Assembly (NCBI GenBank): GCA_016721625.1
Contig: JADKHR010000001.1
Span: 930,001-994,000, forward strand
Length of the DNA stretch: 64,000 nucleotides
Direction of reading: 5' to 3'
Source: Elusimicrobiota bacterium
GTDB taxonomy: Bacteria; Elusimicrobiota; Elusimicrobia; FEN-1173
Shown here: in pieces, positions 1-12,555 of the stretch
Numbering within the stretch: the stretch's first letter is position 1
Layout: the number at the start of each line of letters is the position of its first letter
Made by a program: the position numbers and the translations under genes
The notes under the pieces: model-generated
Seen by the model: only the letters and a program-made list of their open reading frames with translations
Database searches by the model: none
What the model was told of the DNA's origin: nothing

Positions 1-3000
1 GGACCCAAGCCTTTCCACCAGATTTTCCCCGTTCGCCGCCAAATAGTTCTTGAACAATTCCGGTCGAAACACCGGCGACCACCCCTTGTTCCATCCGCCA
101 TTCCGCACCAGCCCCATCCACTGGCTCCCATGCTTGGCCAGGATTCCGGCGCGTAGGCCACCACCAGTTTTCCCAAAACCGGCCCAGCTTGATCGATGAA
201 CCGCCCCAGCCTCGTGGGGTCTTCGATCAAGGACTCCAACGTCGGAAGCGCCTGCGTCACCTGGCTCAACATTTTATTCACCGCCAGCGCCGCCTCAAGC
301 GCGCCCAACGGCAGGAGCTCCAAGGCGCCCTTTGTCAGCGAATGACCCAAGAACCTTTTCTTTGACCCCCCACCGGTCAGCGCCGCGAGCGCGGCCAGGC
401 CCGAAGGGTCCTGCATCAGCTGGTCCAGGCTCGGCAGGGCCTCCGCCATGAGCGCCAGGCACTTCTCCAACCGTGGCGACGTGGGAACCGAAACCACGGC
501 GGGAGCGGTTTTCCGCCCCTTCAATTTTTCCACGCTGGGCGCGGTGACAGCCTTTACGCTTGGCTCCATGCCCAGCGCTTTTTGTACCGCTTCATAGGCC
601 TGGGTAAACCCCGCGACCACGTTCTTCTGGATTTCCGCCACCAATGCGCTCACCAGCGCGTATTGGCTGTCGATCACCGCCCCTTCCTTCGAATTCAGAC
701 GGCCGGTGCTGAACAAGCGTCGCAGTTCGGCGATCGCTTCCGCGCTCGGGGGCTCCCCGTTTTGCGTCCCCAGGTTCACGGTAACGTTGTTTATGGCTTG
801 ACCTAAATCGTTGACGAGATTGCCGAACGTCAGTTCATAGGCGACGGGACCCTGTGGGGGAGTGATCTTCACCATCGATTCCAACAATCGGCCCGACTCG
901 TCATATATCAGGCTCCCCGCCACGGGGGTATAGGTCGTCGTGCCCGCGGCATCCGTAATGCTCTTGGTGTAATCCACCAAGTTCCCCTGGGCGTCGTAGA
1001 CCATGCCGGTTTGACGAATGACCTGGTGAACATCGAGCGCCACCCCGCCCGCCAGCGACGTTTCGTAAGAATCGGTGACCTGACGGAGCACTCGTCCGTC
1101 CGCGTTGTAGACAATGTCGTGCACGTCATGGGTGGTAAGTTTTAGCCCGTCTTGAACCGTTTGGACGTATCTTTTGGATCGACCCCAGGAATCGACCTCA
1201 TCCACCCGCATTGTTTCGACGGTGATCCGATCGAGTTTGTCCCCCGTTTCGCGCACGAGGTCCCGGGATTCGACCACGCGCCCGTTTTCATAGCGAATAT
1301 CGTCCAGGGAAAGTCGTTGGCCAGCGGTGTCCACGGTCACCGTTTCAGATTCGTAAGACCGGAGGCGGCCGAACCGGTCATAGGTATGCTCGCTCTCCCT
1401 CTTTCGGGAGGTTTTAAACTCTTTGTGATCCGCGTCCCATTCCGTCAGCTCGGTTTGTTCCCATGTCGTTCGGCCCAGGGCATCGTAGCGGACATCGCCA
1501 GTCGTGCGCTCCTCTGTTTTTACGCCTTGAGCGTCAACCGACCACCGTTCAAAACGTTGCGCTCGGCCCAGATCGTCAAAAGAATAGGGATCGGCCTTAT
1601 AATAGTTTTGGTGTGTGTCTCACCCAGCGCATTGGCGGTCGCCGTCAGGGTTTCCAGGAGTCGCCCGTTCGCATCGTAGACCCGGTCTTGAAGATCGCGG
1701 GTCACAGTCTTCTCGCCATCTTCCCAACGGGTCGTCGTCTGACGCAACGCGCGGCCCTTCCCGTCCGCCCTGTCTCTCGCGGTTTCTTCGCGGTAGGATC
1801 TGTAAACACCGGTCTTGGAGACCAGGTCCCAACCCACCTCGAGCGCGTGGGTGCCCGTATTGGCCACCGCCGTTCCGCTGAAGGCATTCTTTGTCTTTTC
1901 GAAGACCAGGTGGTACCCCGGCAGGCCCACTCCCTTCTGGGTCAATCGGAACCCGTCGGTGGTTTCACCGGCGGCATTGTGGGCTAGGTTCCATTCCGCC
2001 AGGCGGGATCGTTCCCCCGAAGATTTCGCAAAGTCCTCCCCATATTTCGTCCACGCATCAACCGTTGTGGTGAGGGTGTCCGTGAGTGAAAAAGTCAGGA
2101 GCCCCCAGGGGTCGGCGCGGGCGGGGCCGACATCGCGGGAGATATCCACCTTTCCGCCCGCGAAGCGGGCCCGCGTGGCGTTAATGGCCCGGCCCTGGGC
2201 ATCGTAGCCGTCGTTGGTGGCAACCAACCGGTATTTGCCGCTGGCATCCTCCACCTGCGTTTCACTTCGGCGAGACCGCCCTTCCGCATCGAAATCGGCA
2301 ACCTCCAACACTTCCCTCACAGGGTCTTTCCCGTCTTGAACCGTCGTACGATCAAAACCCACCAGGTTTCCGCGTGAATCGTAAACCATTTTCTCGCTTG
2401 TTTGGACCGTGCGGGAGGTCGTGGTTTCCCCTCCTTTGCGGGAGAGGGTGATGGTTTCATTGACGTGCGATAGAGTCCGCCCGGCGACGTCCTGGGTCTG
2501 CTCGATGGACCGGGAAATGGTGAGTTTCCCATCGCCGTTAAAGGAAAGTCCGGGAAGCACGGGAGTGCCCTCGGGAAACTTGGCCCCGGTTTTTTCCCGC
2601 CATTTTCAAGACCGTTCGAACCGCCTCCCCCATCTTTCAGCGTTACCGGGCGGCCGTGCAACCGCAAGGACCCACCCCAAGAAAGGTTCACCGCCTCGTC
2701 CGGGCGATTCAACCCGAAACCGGCGAGGGATTCCGATTTCTTGAGCGTCTGCTTGACCATCGCAACCTTTCCGAGTTCCTTCAACCCATAATCCCTTTCG
2801 CCTAAACGGACGGTCCCTCCGTTCAAGAGTCCTTCCAATTGTTTCGCATCCAACCGATAGTCACTCCGGCCTATTTGGAGGGCTTGCTCCGCCAACTTCG
2901 TGGTGAAGTCGGCCACCATCCCCGCTAGAGTCGATAACGCCTCTTTCTTTTTGTCGGCCGTGGACGTCGGCAGGGACGATTCCATCTCCTTAAATCTGGC

Positions 3001-6000
3001 TTCGGCGCCGTCAAACGCCTCCCGGGCCGTTTTAAAGAAATTTTCCGCAAGGGCGCATGTTCCTTCTTTCTCCTTCACTGTTTCTATTAGTCCCTTTTCC
3101 CCCTTTTGAGTCAGGGGGTCATAGTCTCCGTCCAATAGTCTATTGGCATCATCGAAGTTCGCATTGGCTTTAGTTAACTTATCTTCCAGGTCAATCCGCT
3201 GATTCAGTAAACCAATAAACCTTTCCCCCTCCGCCGTAAGCCTCCCCTGCCCGGCGATGGCGCCAACCACGTCTTGGCCGGAATCGTTGTTTAAGATGCC
3301 AATCGAAAAGTAATTAATGATTCTTCCTCCACGTTCTTTCTTGAAAATAATCGTCCCCGCGCCATCAAACCATACCGTTCGATATTCAGTTAACCCACTT
3401 TGTTTCTGGCTGTCATCATTTACAAGGATTTTTCCCACATACCCTTGGATTTCCTTAGTGAGTTCTTCTATTTCTTTGGGAAGGGTTTCAATGTCTTTGT
3501 TTGCTGAATCGAGATTGTTCTTCGCATCCTCTTGTTCCTTATTTGCTTTCTCAAACTCACCCTGCGCGGTCTCCAGGTTGGTGGTCGCGGCGGCAAGGTT
3601 CATACCTGCAAGATCCTTCTCCGCCTGGATCAGAGCCATCTCTCGCGCCGCTTCCGTGTCGATCGAGGCCAGAAGATCGGCCTTCATTTCGTCCAGGGGT
3701 CGGTCGAAGAGAGTCGCTTCCTCAAATCGGTTAAGGGCGACCCCTCGCACTTCATATCTGCCGATGCGGTTCTCCATGATCCCGTTCGCGTCAAAGTCGG
3801 CTCCATCTAAAATTGTGAAATCGACTTGTCCCAACACTTCGACCTTTTCAGCCAACACATTATCCATGAGTTGGGTGCGTTGGTCTGCCGTCAATTGTGC
3901 CCAGCCGGCGGAAACCGTTGGGGCCGTCAAGTCCGCTCCATCCCCCGCACGCTGGGAAGGCGCTCCGTTGTCACCCTCATTTAGGATGGAGATGTCCTCC
4001 CCATTAAACGTCACTTCGCGGTAAGTCGAGCGGCCGAAATCGTCGTAGGCGAAGTTGTCTCGATACAGGTTCGTCACTTTGCCGCCGTCCGCCGTCCTCG
4101 CCGCGTAACTCGCCAACCGGGTCGAAGTTCCCTCGAAACTCACCGTCACCAAGGATTCCACTTCCTTCTCCGGCGCCGCCGCGGAGCGGGATATTTCCAC
4201 CCAGGACACCGCCCGGCCTTGGGCGTCGAAGGCTTTGTCCTTTGATTTCGTCACGCTCAACCCCTGGTCAAACACCCCCACCGCCACGGCCGCTGACTGC
4301 AGGTTTAGCGGGATGTCCCCCATCTGGGCGCCCCCCGCTTTCTCCTCAATCGCTCGCACTAAATTCGCCAGCGTCCGCGCGTCCAGTTGCGGCACGATTT
4401 GTGCGTCGGATCCCACCAGGCTTTCAAGCCAGCCGGTCATGTTCTCCACAAATCCTTTGGCCGGGTCCGCCACGTTCTCCTTTATCCACGTCCCCACCGC
4501 CGCCCCCAACCCCGCCGTGTTCGTCACCAGCTGGACCAACCCCTCCCACAGGTTCCGCCCCGCCCCCGCTATATTGCCACCGCTCAAAATGTCAGAGATT
4601 CTTCTCAGCGTGTCCTTCACCCGGTTCGTCTCCCCCGCGGTCGTCTCCCCCTCCACAAACCGACCCGCTTTGTCATACCTCATGTTCCGCACCGCCACCT
4701 TCTTCCCCTTCTCTCCCGTGGCGCTCTCCAGGCTCGTTTCGTCATACCCCGCCATCAGGCCCTTTTGGTGGCCCTCTCCGTCCCCGTCGTAATAGCTGAT
4801 CCCCTCCCGGCGCCGACTGACCTTGCTGGTTTTGGTTTCCCCATCCTTCACGTAAGTCGTCGTGTCGTCCGCCTGGAATCCCGACAGGCGGCCCCGTTCG
4901 TCATACTCCCCGTTCTTCCAATTCGATGTCGTGGTTTCCGTGGCCCCCGTGGCGTACGTTTTCGTCGTCGTCTGCCGGTACTCCGTCTCTTGCCCGTTTT
5001 CGTTCTGCGCCAGCGCGTCGTGCGTCGTTTTGAAATCGTTCACGAACTTTCCGCCCTCAAACACCTGCCCCTCTTCCTCAAAACCCAGGGAGCGGCCTCG
5101 GCTGTCCGTCCCCTTCGTCATCCACCGCGACGTCGTCTTCTTCTCCGCCGTCGCCTTCGTCCGGTCAAAAGATTCCAGCTCACCCGTCAGCCCGTAGGTC
5201 AATTTCGTGTCCGTCGTTTCGAATTCCCCTTCCGACGCGTTCCACCCTTTGGTCGTTCGCCCCACCGCCTGGCCCAGCGAATTGTAACCCGCCGTCTCCG
5301 TCCGCTCCTTAAACGTACCCTGATCGTTGTAACCCTCCCGCGTCGTTTCTTTCTCCCGCCCCTGGGCGTCATACCCCACCTTCACCTCCGCGTTCGTATA
5401 CGACCCGTTGTTATACCCTTCCTCGTGGCGCTTAAACGCCCGGCCCATTTCGTCGTAGCCCACCTTCGTTATGTTTAAATCGCTGATCCCCGCCGTCCCC
5501 TCCGACCGGCTCCGGTACGCCGTCGCTCGGCCGGCCGCGTCAAAGTCGCTGTTCTCCGTCACCAACGAATAGCTCCCTCCGTTCCGTACCCCCTCAGACG
5601 CTGTCCGGGCCGTTCGACCCGCGCCGTCGTAGCTCGTTGTTCGGTCCCCCTCCTCTTCGCTGTAGAGGCCAGGACCCATGGTCGTTATTTGCTCGTGGTG
5701 CCCCGCGGCGCGGCCCAATTCGTCATACCTCATCCCGCTCTTCTTCGTCACCTCCGTTACCATCGTCAGCCCAGGGCGCGTCATCGTCTCTTCACTCCCC
5801 ACCAACTGACCCGCCGCGTTGTAATTCATTCCGCTCGTTTCCACGTGCGTCCGCACCCCCTGGGCGTCCGTCACGTCCTCCGTTGTACCCGCCAGTTCCC
5901 CGTTCCCCTGATACCGGTTTTGCCGCTCCGTCACCGTTTTGGCCCCCGGCGTCGCCGCGTCCACCGTCGTTTCACGGTAAGCGATCCCGCGGCCGCTCAC

Positions 6001-8701
6001 GTCCACCACCACGTTCGCCCGCTCCGTCTTCGTTTCACCGGCCTTCACCAGCGTTCCGACCGCATCATACCCCTCCGACCGCCGCGTTTCCGTGCGTTCG
6101 CCGTTCTGACGGCTCGTCACATCCACTGTCTCTTTCGTATGAACCGCGAGCCCGCCCAGGGTCCCCATCGTTTCCCCTGTCGTCCGTATTTTCGTGGCTC
6201 GGCCCGATTCTTCCGCCACCGCCTCCGTTCCTTCCACCACCGTCAAATCCACATCACCCGCCCCGGTTCGCCCCATGATCCGCGTCGTCGCTGTTCCCCC
6301 CGTCGCTTGGTTTTGCATGTCATAGGTCCGGCCCGCCAGCGTCGTCACGCTCTTCATTTCTGGCCGGTCAGACCTCGCCACCGTTTCCACCGAATCCGTC
6401 ACCCGCCCGCGCTCGTCATACCGTGCTCCCGCCAAATCCGTTCTCACCACGAGCCCTGTTCCGTCCCGCGTCTCTTCGCTGGATTCCACCGCCAAACCCC
6501 GTCCGTCCAGCTGGCCGCTCCACCGGCGTTCCCGCCACGCCCCACCTCCTGTAGTGGTCTCTTTATACGCGCTCGCCCGGTCCCAACTGTCAAACCCCTC
6601 CGCTTTCCACTCTACCTTCTGCACGGTCCCCAACGCGTCCGTATACATGTCCGTCGTCTCCGCCACCCGCCCTCGGTGGTCATAACCCGTTTCGTGTCGT
6701 TGGGTCGACTTCTCCCCCAATACGTTCGTCGTCGTTAGTTCATAGCCCTTCAAATCGCCCTTGCCGTCATACCCCAGCGCCGTCCACTCCTGCCGACCCG
6801 TCGCCCGGGGCGACCCGCCCCCCTCCGCCGCTAATTCCTCTTCGTAATGCGTCATCCGCCCGGACCCGTCATAGCTTACGTTCCCGCGCCGCGTCGTCCG
6901 CGTTCGGCCGTCTTCCGTCGTCTCGCTTTCCACCGTCACCAAAGCTCGGTCTTTCCCGTCAAATCCTCCGCTCTCCATGTCGTGTTCACCGTTCGCCCAA
7001 AGGCGTCCCTCGTGGCCCCTTTATATCCCACCAGCCGGCCCAGCTCGTCATACCTCATCTCTTCTTCACTCTTCAGCGTCCCGTTCCCCAGAGCGTCTAC
7101 CCCTTCTTCCGAATATCCCTTCAGCCGCCCCCCCTCGTCATACACCCCCACCCAATGTTTCGTCGTTTTACGGCCCTGGTCGTCCGTCGTCGTTTCACGC
7201 GTCCCCGTGACGCGGCCTTTTTCATACCCCTCCGCCTTCCAATCCCGCCCCGTCACCAGGCCACGCGCGTCCGTCACGTCCTCGTGGTAGCTCAATAGCT
7301 CGTTTTTCGCGTTATAATCGCCCCCGCTCCACCGCCGATAGCTCGACGGCCCGTCTTTCTCCCCGTTCAGCTCCTCATACGACGTCAACCGCCCGTGCTC
7401 GTCGTACTTCCCGTTTCGGAACACCCGGAGCGTCTCTTGTCCCGTGGAACTTTTCACCGTCTCCCGGTAACTCGTCACGTTCCTTGATCGTCAAACGCCG
7501 CGTCCCCCCAGCTCCGGTCCGTCGTCTCTCCCGCGGGGTCCGTCCGTTTCTCCCGGTAACCCACCAGCGCGCCGCGCTCGTCGTATTTTGTTCCGCCCCA
7601 CTCCCGCGTGGACTCCCGGCCCGCCGCGTCCCTCGTCGTCTCCTTGTATCCCGTTAGCCGCCAGTCGTCTTTTTTGTCCTTCTTGAAATTCTCATAGGTC
7701 GCGCCGCTCCACGTTCGGAACTGTTTCACCCCGCCTTCGGTGGACTCTTCCTTAAACGACGTCAAATTCCCCGCCTCGTCGTGCGTCGAATCCCACACCC
7801 GCCGCGTTGTCTCCCGCCCGTTCGCATCCGTGGATTTCTCTTCATACCCCACCAGGTTCTTTCCGTCACCGCTCCACGTCAAATTCGTCCGTTCCAGCCG
7901 GCTTTCGTTTCCCAGTGCGTCCCAGCTCGTTTCCGTAAACGACTCCAGCCGGTCTCTCCCGGGCACGACCGCATACGTCCCGCTCCACCGCTTGATGTCC
8001 GCGTGCCCAGCGGCGTCCCGCGTTTCCGTCTTCGACTTCAATAAGTTCCCGTGTTTGTCATACTCCATTTCTGTCGTGTCCTGCACATGCACGCCGCCGT
8101 AGCTGTCTTTGATCTTTTCGTTCTCGATCCGGTGCACGCGGCCGTTCTTAAACCACATCCGCTTGCCGTCCGCGAACGTTCGATACTGAAATCCCCCCGC
8201 CGCCGCCATCCGCGCCGAGAACCGCGCCCGTTTCATCTCTACGTCCGCGTTCATCGACGCCGCTGTTTGGAACTTCTCCAGCGCCATCTGGAACACCCGA
8301 GGGCCTAAATCAGCCACCCCGCCCACCGCACGGCCCTGCAGGCGCGCGAACCGCGCGTTTTGGCCCGCCACCAGCGCGTCCACCGCTTCGATCCGCGCAC
8401 GCAGTCGCTCCGGGCTGAAATAGGCCCCGTCTTCGCTGGAGGTGGAGAACTCGTCATACTGCTTCTGCCCCAGCATTTGCGACGCCCGGCTTTGCGCCCA
8501 CGCCGACGCCGGGCCGAATAACGTCGTCAATAAAAATGCCCCCGCTAACGCCGGGCGAAACACCCACACCCCGGCGCGGGGGACCTTAATGATCAGGAAA
8601 TGGTGGAGAGGCCGCACAAAGAACAAAACCCGCGCCAGGGCGCGGGTCGTTCTTTGACGGAAAAGTTCAATCGGAAATGGGGGGAAGGTCCGCTTGCCCA
8701 T
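1..8701 (-). CDS. giant secreted YD-repeat (RHS-like) protein, C-terminal end outside window, five frame breaks
   Basis: About 2,900 residues lie in the window. The ATG at 8701 is chosen because GGAG lies about 8 nt upstream. Residues 1-69 look like a long signal peptide: basic N-region, hydrophobic stretch near 50-62, and an A-W-A type cleavage site near 69. Dozens of degenerate repeats of roughly 40 residues follow, each built on a YDxxGRLxxY-like core and a TxxxW-like strand, as in YD/RHS wall-associated proteins. A coiled-coil block (about 3440-3640) and a hydrophobic block (about 4400-4600) interrupt the array. The frame changes near 7481, 6965, 2592, 1615 and 150. At 7481 and 6965 restoring one base recreates the repeat consensus (for example EGFD). 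No RHS core, toxin domain or stop is visible before base 1. Export and surface location are inferred. The frame breaks could also mean decay, but the repeats themselves are well preserved. Confidence 0.75.
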
Positions 8702-8767
8702 GTCGTGCTCCACGGGAATTCTATTTAATATCTATAGGTCTAGTGCAGAGCAAGTTGCAAGTAGTTG

Positions 8768-8796
8768 TTTATAACATTAAATAACTGTTTCGTCAA
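8768..8796 (-). promoter_or_regulatory. sigma70-type promoter of the YD-repeat gene
   Basis: Read on the minus strand, TTGACG (8796-8791) is followed by a 17-bp spacer and TATAAA (8773-8768). Transcription would start near 8761, leaving a leader of about 60 nt before the ATG at 8701. The surrounding 8712-8812 stretch is AT-rich compared with the rest of the window. Confidence 0.6.
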
Positions 8797-8816
8797 CTGA
8801 AGAATATGCCTTGGAT

Positions 8817-9240
8817 GGTTCTTCTGGGTTTTGTGTACGTAAAACCAGTACGTGTATCATCGGTAAAGCGTTCTTGAAAACCTGTCCTGGCCACCTCGCC
8901 ATCGTTCCAGGGGATTCCACCCCCTGGACCCCGGCCAGGCGCGCCGCCCTGGACCCGGCCCCCTTTCTTTTGGACACGCAAAAGAAAGGGGGGAAAGAAA
9001 ACGTGCCCCGTCGGCTTCCGCGCGCCGTTTTGACGGGCGGCCCTCACGTGGCACGGCAGAATCGCCGTGCCCGGTCTCTGTCGGCTTCGCCGCCAAAACG
9101 AGACCGGCTCGGCTCAACAGCCAATCGCCGGCACAACGGGCCGCGCCGCAACCGTCAAAACGTCGTGCTCAAATCGCCTCAAGGGGGGGGCGAGAGTCAA
9201 AAACAATCAAATATACCTGTACACGAAACCCGGAAGACCC
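8817..9240 (-). mobile_element. MITE-like element, copy A
   Basis: This 424-bp non-coding block has imperfect 22-bp terminal inverted repeats (19/22 identical). One end begins GGTTCTTCTGGGTTTTGTGT at 8817; the other, read inward from 9240, begins GGGTCTTCCGGGTTTCGTGT. The 8-bp direct repeat CCTTGGAT flanks it at 8809-8816 and 9241-9248, as expected of a target duplication. The interior matches copies at 21140-21540 and about 37000-37465, and contains a perfect 14-bp-arm palindrome (8959-8992) and a second hairpin at 9050-9071. No transposase is encoded; short open frames inside are not conserved as proteins. The 8-bp duplication and GG-starting ends resemble the general pattern of ISL3-type elements, but that assignment is only a guess. 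Confidence 0.75.
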
Positions 9241-9247
9241 CCTTGGA

Positions 9248-12200
9248 TCAAACAGGGGGCTTTTCGAAAAAGGCGCGGGCTTCCAGGTAGAGGGCGGGGA
9301 GGACCACCAGGGTGAGGGCGGTGGAAACGAAGAGGCCGAAAATCACGACGATGGCCATGGGGGCTTGAAGTTTGGCTCCTCTCCCGATGCCGAGTGCCAG
9401 CGGCAAAAGCCCGGCGATGTTGCCCGTTACCGTCATGAGGATGGGGCGCAGGCGGGTATGGCTGGCTTCCAGGGCGGCCTGGGAAGGGGTGCGACCGGCT
9501 TCCCGGCGTTGTTGAATGAATTCCAAAAGCATGAGGGAGTTGTTCACCACGATGCCGGCCAGCATGAGGAGGCCCTGTCCAGACATTAAATTCAACGTGT
9601 TTCCCGTCAGGAAAAGCGCGGGGGTGACGCCGTTGACGGCCAACGGCACCGCCACCAAGGCTAAAAGGGGAACCCACAACACGTTGAATTGGGCCACGAG
9701 CACGATGTAGACCAGAGCGACGGCCCAGAGGAACCCCACGAACAGGCTGTTGAGCGAAGCCTGAACCTCCTCCATTTCCCCCCCCATGGCGACCGTGGAA
9801 TCCCGACGGTTTTGGAACCCCGCCAAAACGTTCTTCACGGCGGGCAACACGTCGCCCAGCTTTCGGCCGGAGAGGAAAACCGAGACCAGCACCGTGCGCT
9901 GTTGGTCCCGGCGGCGGATTTCCGACGGACCGGGCGCCATGGACAGCCGGCCGTATTCCTCCAAGGGATGGCCGCCCCCCCGCTCCAGGGGGCTGGGCAC
10001 CACGAGCCGAGCCAGAGCGGAGGCGTCTTTCCGGTCCTCTTCCCGCAGGCGCACCCGGACGGGGATTTCCTTCCCCTGCTCGCGGAACGCCGTGGGGGAT
10101 TGGCCGTGAACGCCGCCCAACACCGCGTCGGCCGCGTCGCCCACGGTCAAGCCGTCCCGGGCCAGCCGGGATTCGTCCAGCTCATAGCGCATTTGGAGCG
10201 AGGGAACCGTGCGGCTATCCTCGACTTTGGACACGCCGGGGATCGATCGCAATTTCTCTTTAAGAGCGTCGGCCGTTTTCCGGAGAGCCTCCAAATCCTG
10301 GCCTTTCACCTCGAGCACAAGGTCGGACCCGGCTCGGCCGAAAACCTGGGAAAAAACGTCGCCCCCCTGGGCCTCAAAATCCACCCGCCCGCCTTCCAAG
10401 TCCATGCCCTTCAGTTGTTGGGCCGTATCCTCCATCATTTTCCGCGCGGTCCGCCGACGAGCGCGGGTGCCCCCGCCGGGAAGGGCGATGCGGTCCGCCA
10501 AATCCACCACCACCTGCCCCTGGTGCGCGCCCAGGGCGCCCAAGGCGCTTCCCCCCGAAGAGCCCACGATGACGTTCCGATGGGCGGCCTCGGGCGTTTT
10601 GGATAAAAGCCCCTCGATAGAACGAAGAACCCTGTCCGTCACCTCCAGCCGGGTTCCGGTCGGCAGGGTAACCTTCATCAGGAACTGGCTCTGGTCCACG
10701 TCGGGCATGGACTCCCGCCGGATGAAGAAGAGGCCCAGCGTGTTCAACGCCGTGGCGATGAAAGCGATCTGAAGGATTTTTCGCGGGTGCCGTATCGCCG
10801 TTTCAAGGGCCCGGTTGTAGGCCCCCAGGAGCCGCCGGCGCGCCTGCTCGACAGCGGCGCCCGCGCGGGAAAACATCGAAGGGAGCCCCACCTGGCTCTG
10901 GATCCAAGCCCGCGCCCGCCCGACCCGGTCCAGAACGAATCGTTTCACCCGGGCGGGATCGCGCGCCGTCAAAAACCGGGCCACGGCTTCGTTCTCCAGG
11001 ACCAACGAAGCCAACGCCGGCACAAACGTGAACCCCACGACGAGCGCCGCGGTTTGGCTGACCATGACGGCGATGGCGATCGGCGTAAACACTTTCTGGG
11101 CCACGCCGATGGCCACGAACGGAATGGGCGCGAAAGCCACCACGGTGGTCGCCACCGAATAAAACACCGCGCCGCCCACCTCGTCGCTTCCTCCAACAAG
11201 CTTTCCTTCAGTGGTTTCCCCATGTCCCGGTGGCGGGAGATGTTTTCGATAATGACGACCGCCGTGTCCACCAACATCCCCACACCCAAGGCCAACCCTC
11301 CCAGGGTGAGAAGGTTCAAGGTTTGCCCCATTTTCCAAAAGGTTCCCACGGTGAGGAGGAGCGCCAAGGGGATCGTCAACCCGACGATGATCGACCGGGT
11401 GTGGCTTCTTAGGAAAACCCAGAGGACCACATAGGTCAGAAGGCCGCCGAAAAGAACGTTGCCGAACACGTCGGAGATTCCTTCCTTAATGAAAATGGAC
11501 TGGTCGTAGATGACCCGCAACGACATTTCTTTGGGAAGCTGACGCGCGAGTTCCTCCAACGTCCGGCGGGCGGCCCGGGAAACGTCCAGCGGGTAAGCCT
11601 CCGACCGCTTGAAAACCGCCACGGCGATGTTTTCTTTTCCGTCGTACCGGGCGAAGCTCGTGCGTTCCCGAAAAGTGTCCCGCACCTCGCCCACGGAAGA
11701 CAGGCGCACCACCCCGGCCGCGCCCCGCCCTTGGGCTTCCGGCGCCTCCGTTTTCACCACGGTTTCCGCGATGGCTTTCACTTCGTCAAAAACGCCGGTG
11801 ACGGTGATGGGGTAATCGAACATCCCTTCGGAGGCCGAGCCCGCCGAGCGGGAAACGTTGCGGCGCTTGATAGCGTCGGCCACCTCGCCCAGGGAAATCC
11901 GCAAGCCCGCCAAGCGTTGGGCGTCCAGGTTGACTTGGATTTCGCGTTCCACCCCGCCGCTCACATCGATGCCGGAAACGCCCTGGGTTTTTTCCAACGC
12001 CGGACGGAGGCGCGTCTCCACCAGATGTTGAAGGTCCGCCGGGGCCAGGTCCCCCGTGACCGCGATCAGAAGGACCGGCCGTTCAAAGGGATTGTAACGG
12101 GTGACCTCGGGTTTCTTGGCCTCCAGCGGCAGGAGGTCCTGGATCATGCCCAACTTTTCCTGGACCCACAGGAGAGCCGCGTCCATGTCGGTATCCCAGC

Positions 12201-12489
12201 GGAATTGGATGTTGATAACGGAAACTTGTTCCTTGGAGGTCGATTCCACCTGGCGGACGTTCTTTACGGTGCCCACGATCTGCTCGATGGGTTTGGTCAC
12301 CAGGTTCTCGACCTCTTCCGGACTGGCGTTCGGAAGAACGGTCACCACCGAGAGCTGTGGAAAACGGAGGTCCGGCATGAGTTCCTGGGGAAGGCTCTGC
12401 CACGCAAACAGCCCCATGACGGCGAGGCCGACGTAAACAGCCAAAACGCCCAGGGGGCGCTCGATGCAAAATTTAATGATGGAGCGCAT
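9248..12489 (-). CDS. RND efflux pump inner-membrane transporter (one frame break)
   Basis: This is a proton-driven RND (AcrB/HAE1-type) pump subunit of about 1,080 residues, the usual length. It begins MRSIIKFCIERPLGVLAVYV, a typical first transmembrane helix, followed by a periplasmic porter domain, a TM block with the GMLVDTAVVIIENISRHRD motif, a second porter domain and a C-terminal TM block containing GIVVNNSLMLLEFI. The frame changes near 11185 within EEA/DEVGGAVFYSVATTVV; one missing base restores the canonical sequence. It lies last in an operon with the membrane-fusion protein and TolC-like genes. The stop codon at 9250-9248 overlaps the target duplication of the adjacent miniature element. 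The substrate cannot be told from sequence. Confidence 0.9.
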
Positions 12490-12555
12490 GGGAGGGGAGG
12501 GCCCCGGTCGCGGTCGAACGGGCGGCGATGGGGGAAGAACGGGACGGCATGGGGG

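Noticed and set aside
4387..5478. Long plus-strand open frame (363 codons) rich in Arg/Pro/His.
   Set aside because: It is antisense to the YD-repeat gene; composition is that of a GC-rich shadow frame and repeats mirror the repeats on the other strand.
1..8701. Regular repeats considered as a possible CRISPR array or minisatellite.
   Set aside because: Repeats are degenerate at DNA level, keep a coding frame and translate to YD-type units; there are no constant repeats with unique spacers.
8857..9315. Several short open frames in the repeated element (about 66-159 codons on both strands).
   Set aside because: They overlap one another, differ in frame between copies A, B and C, and contain the palindrome; the conserved signal is at nucleotide level.
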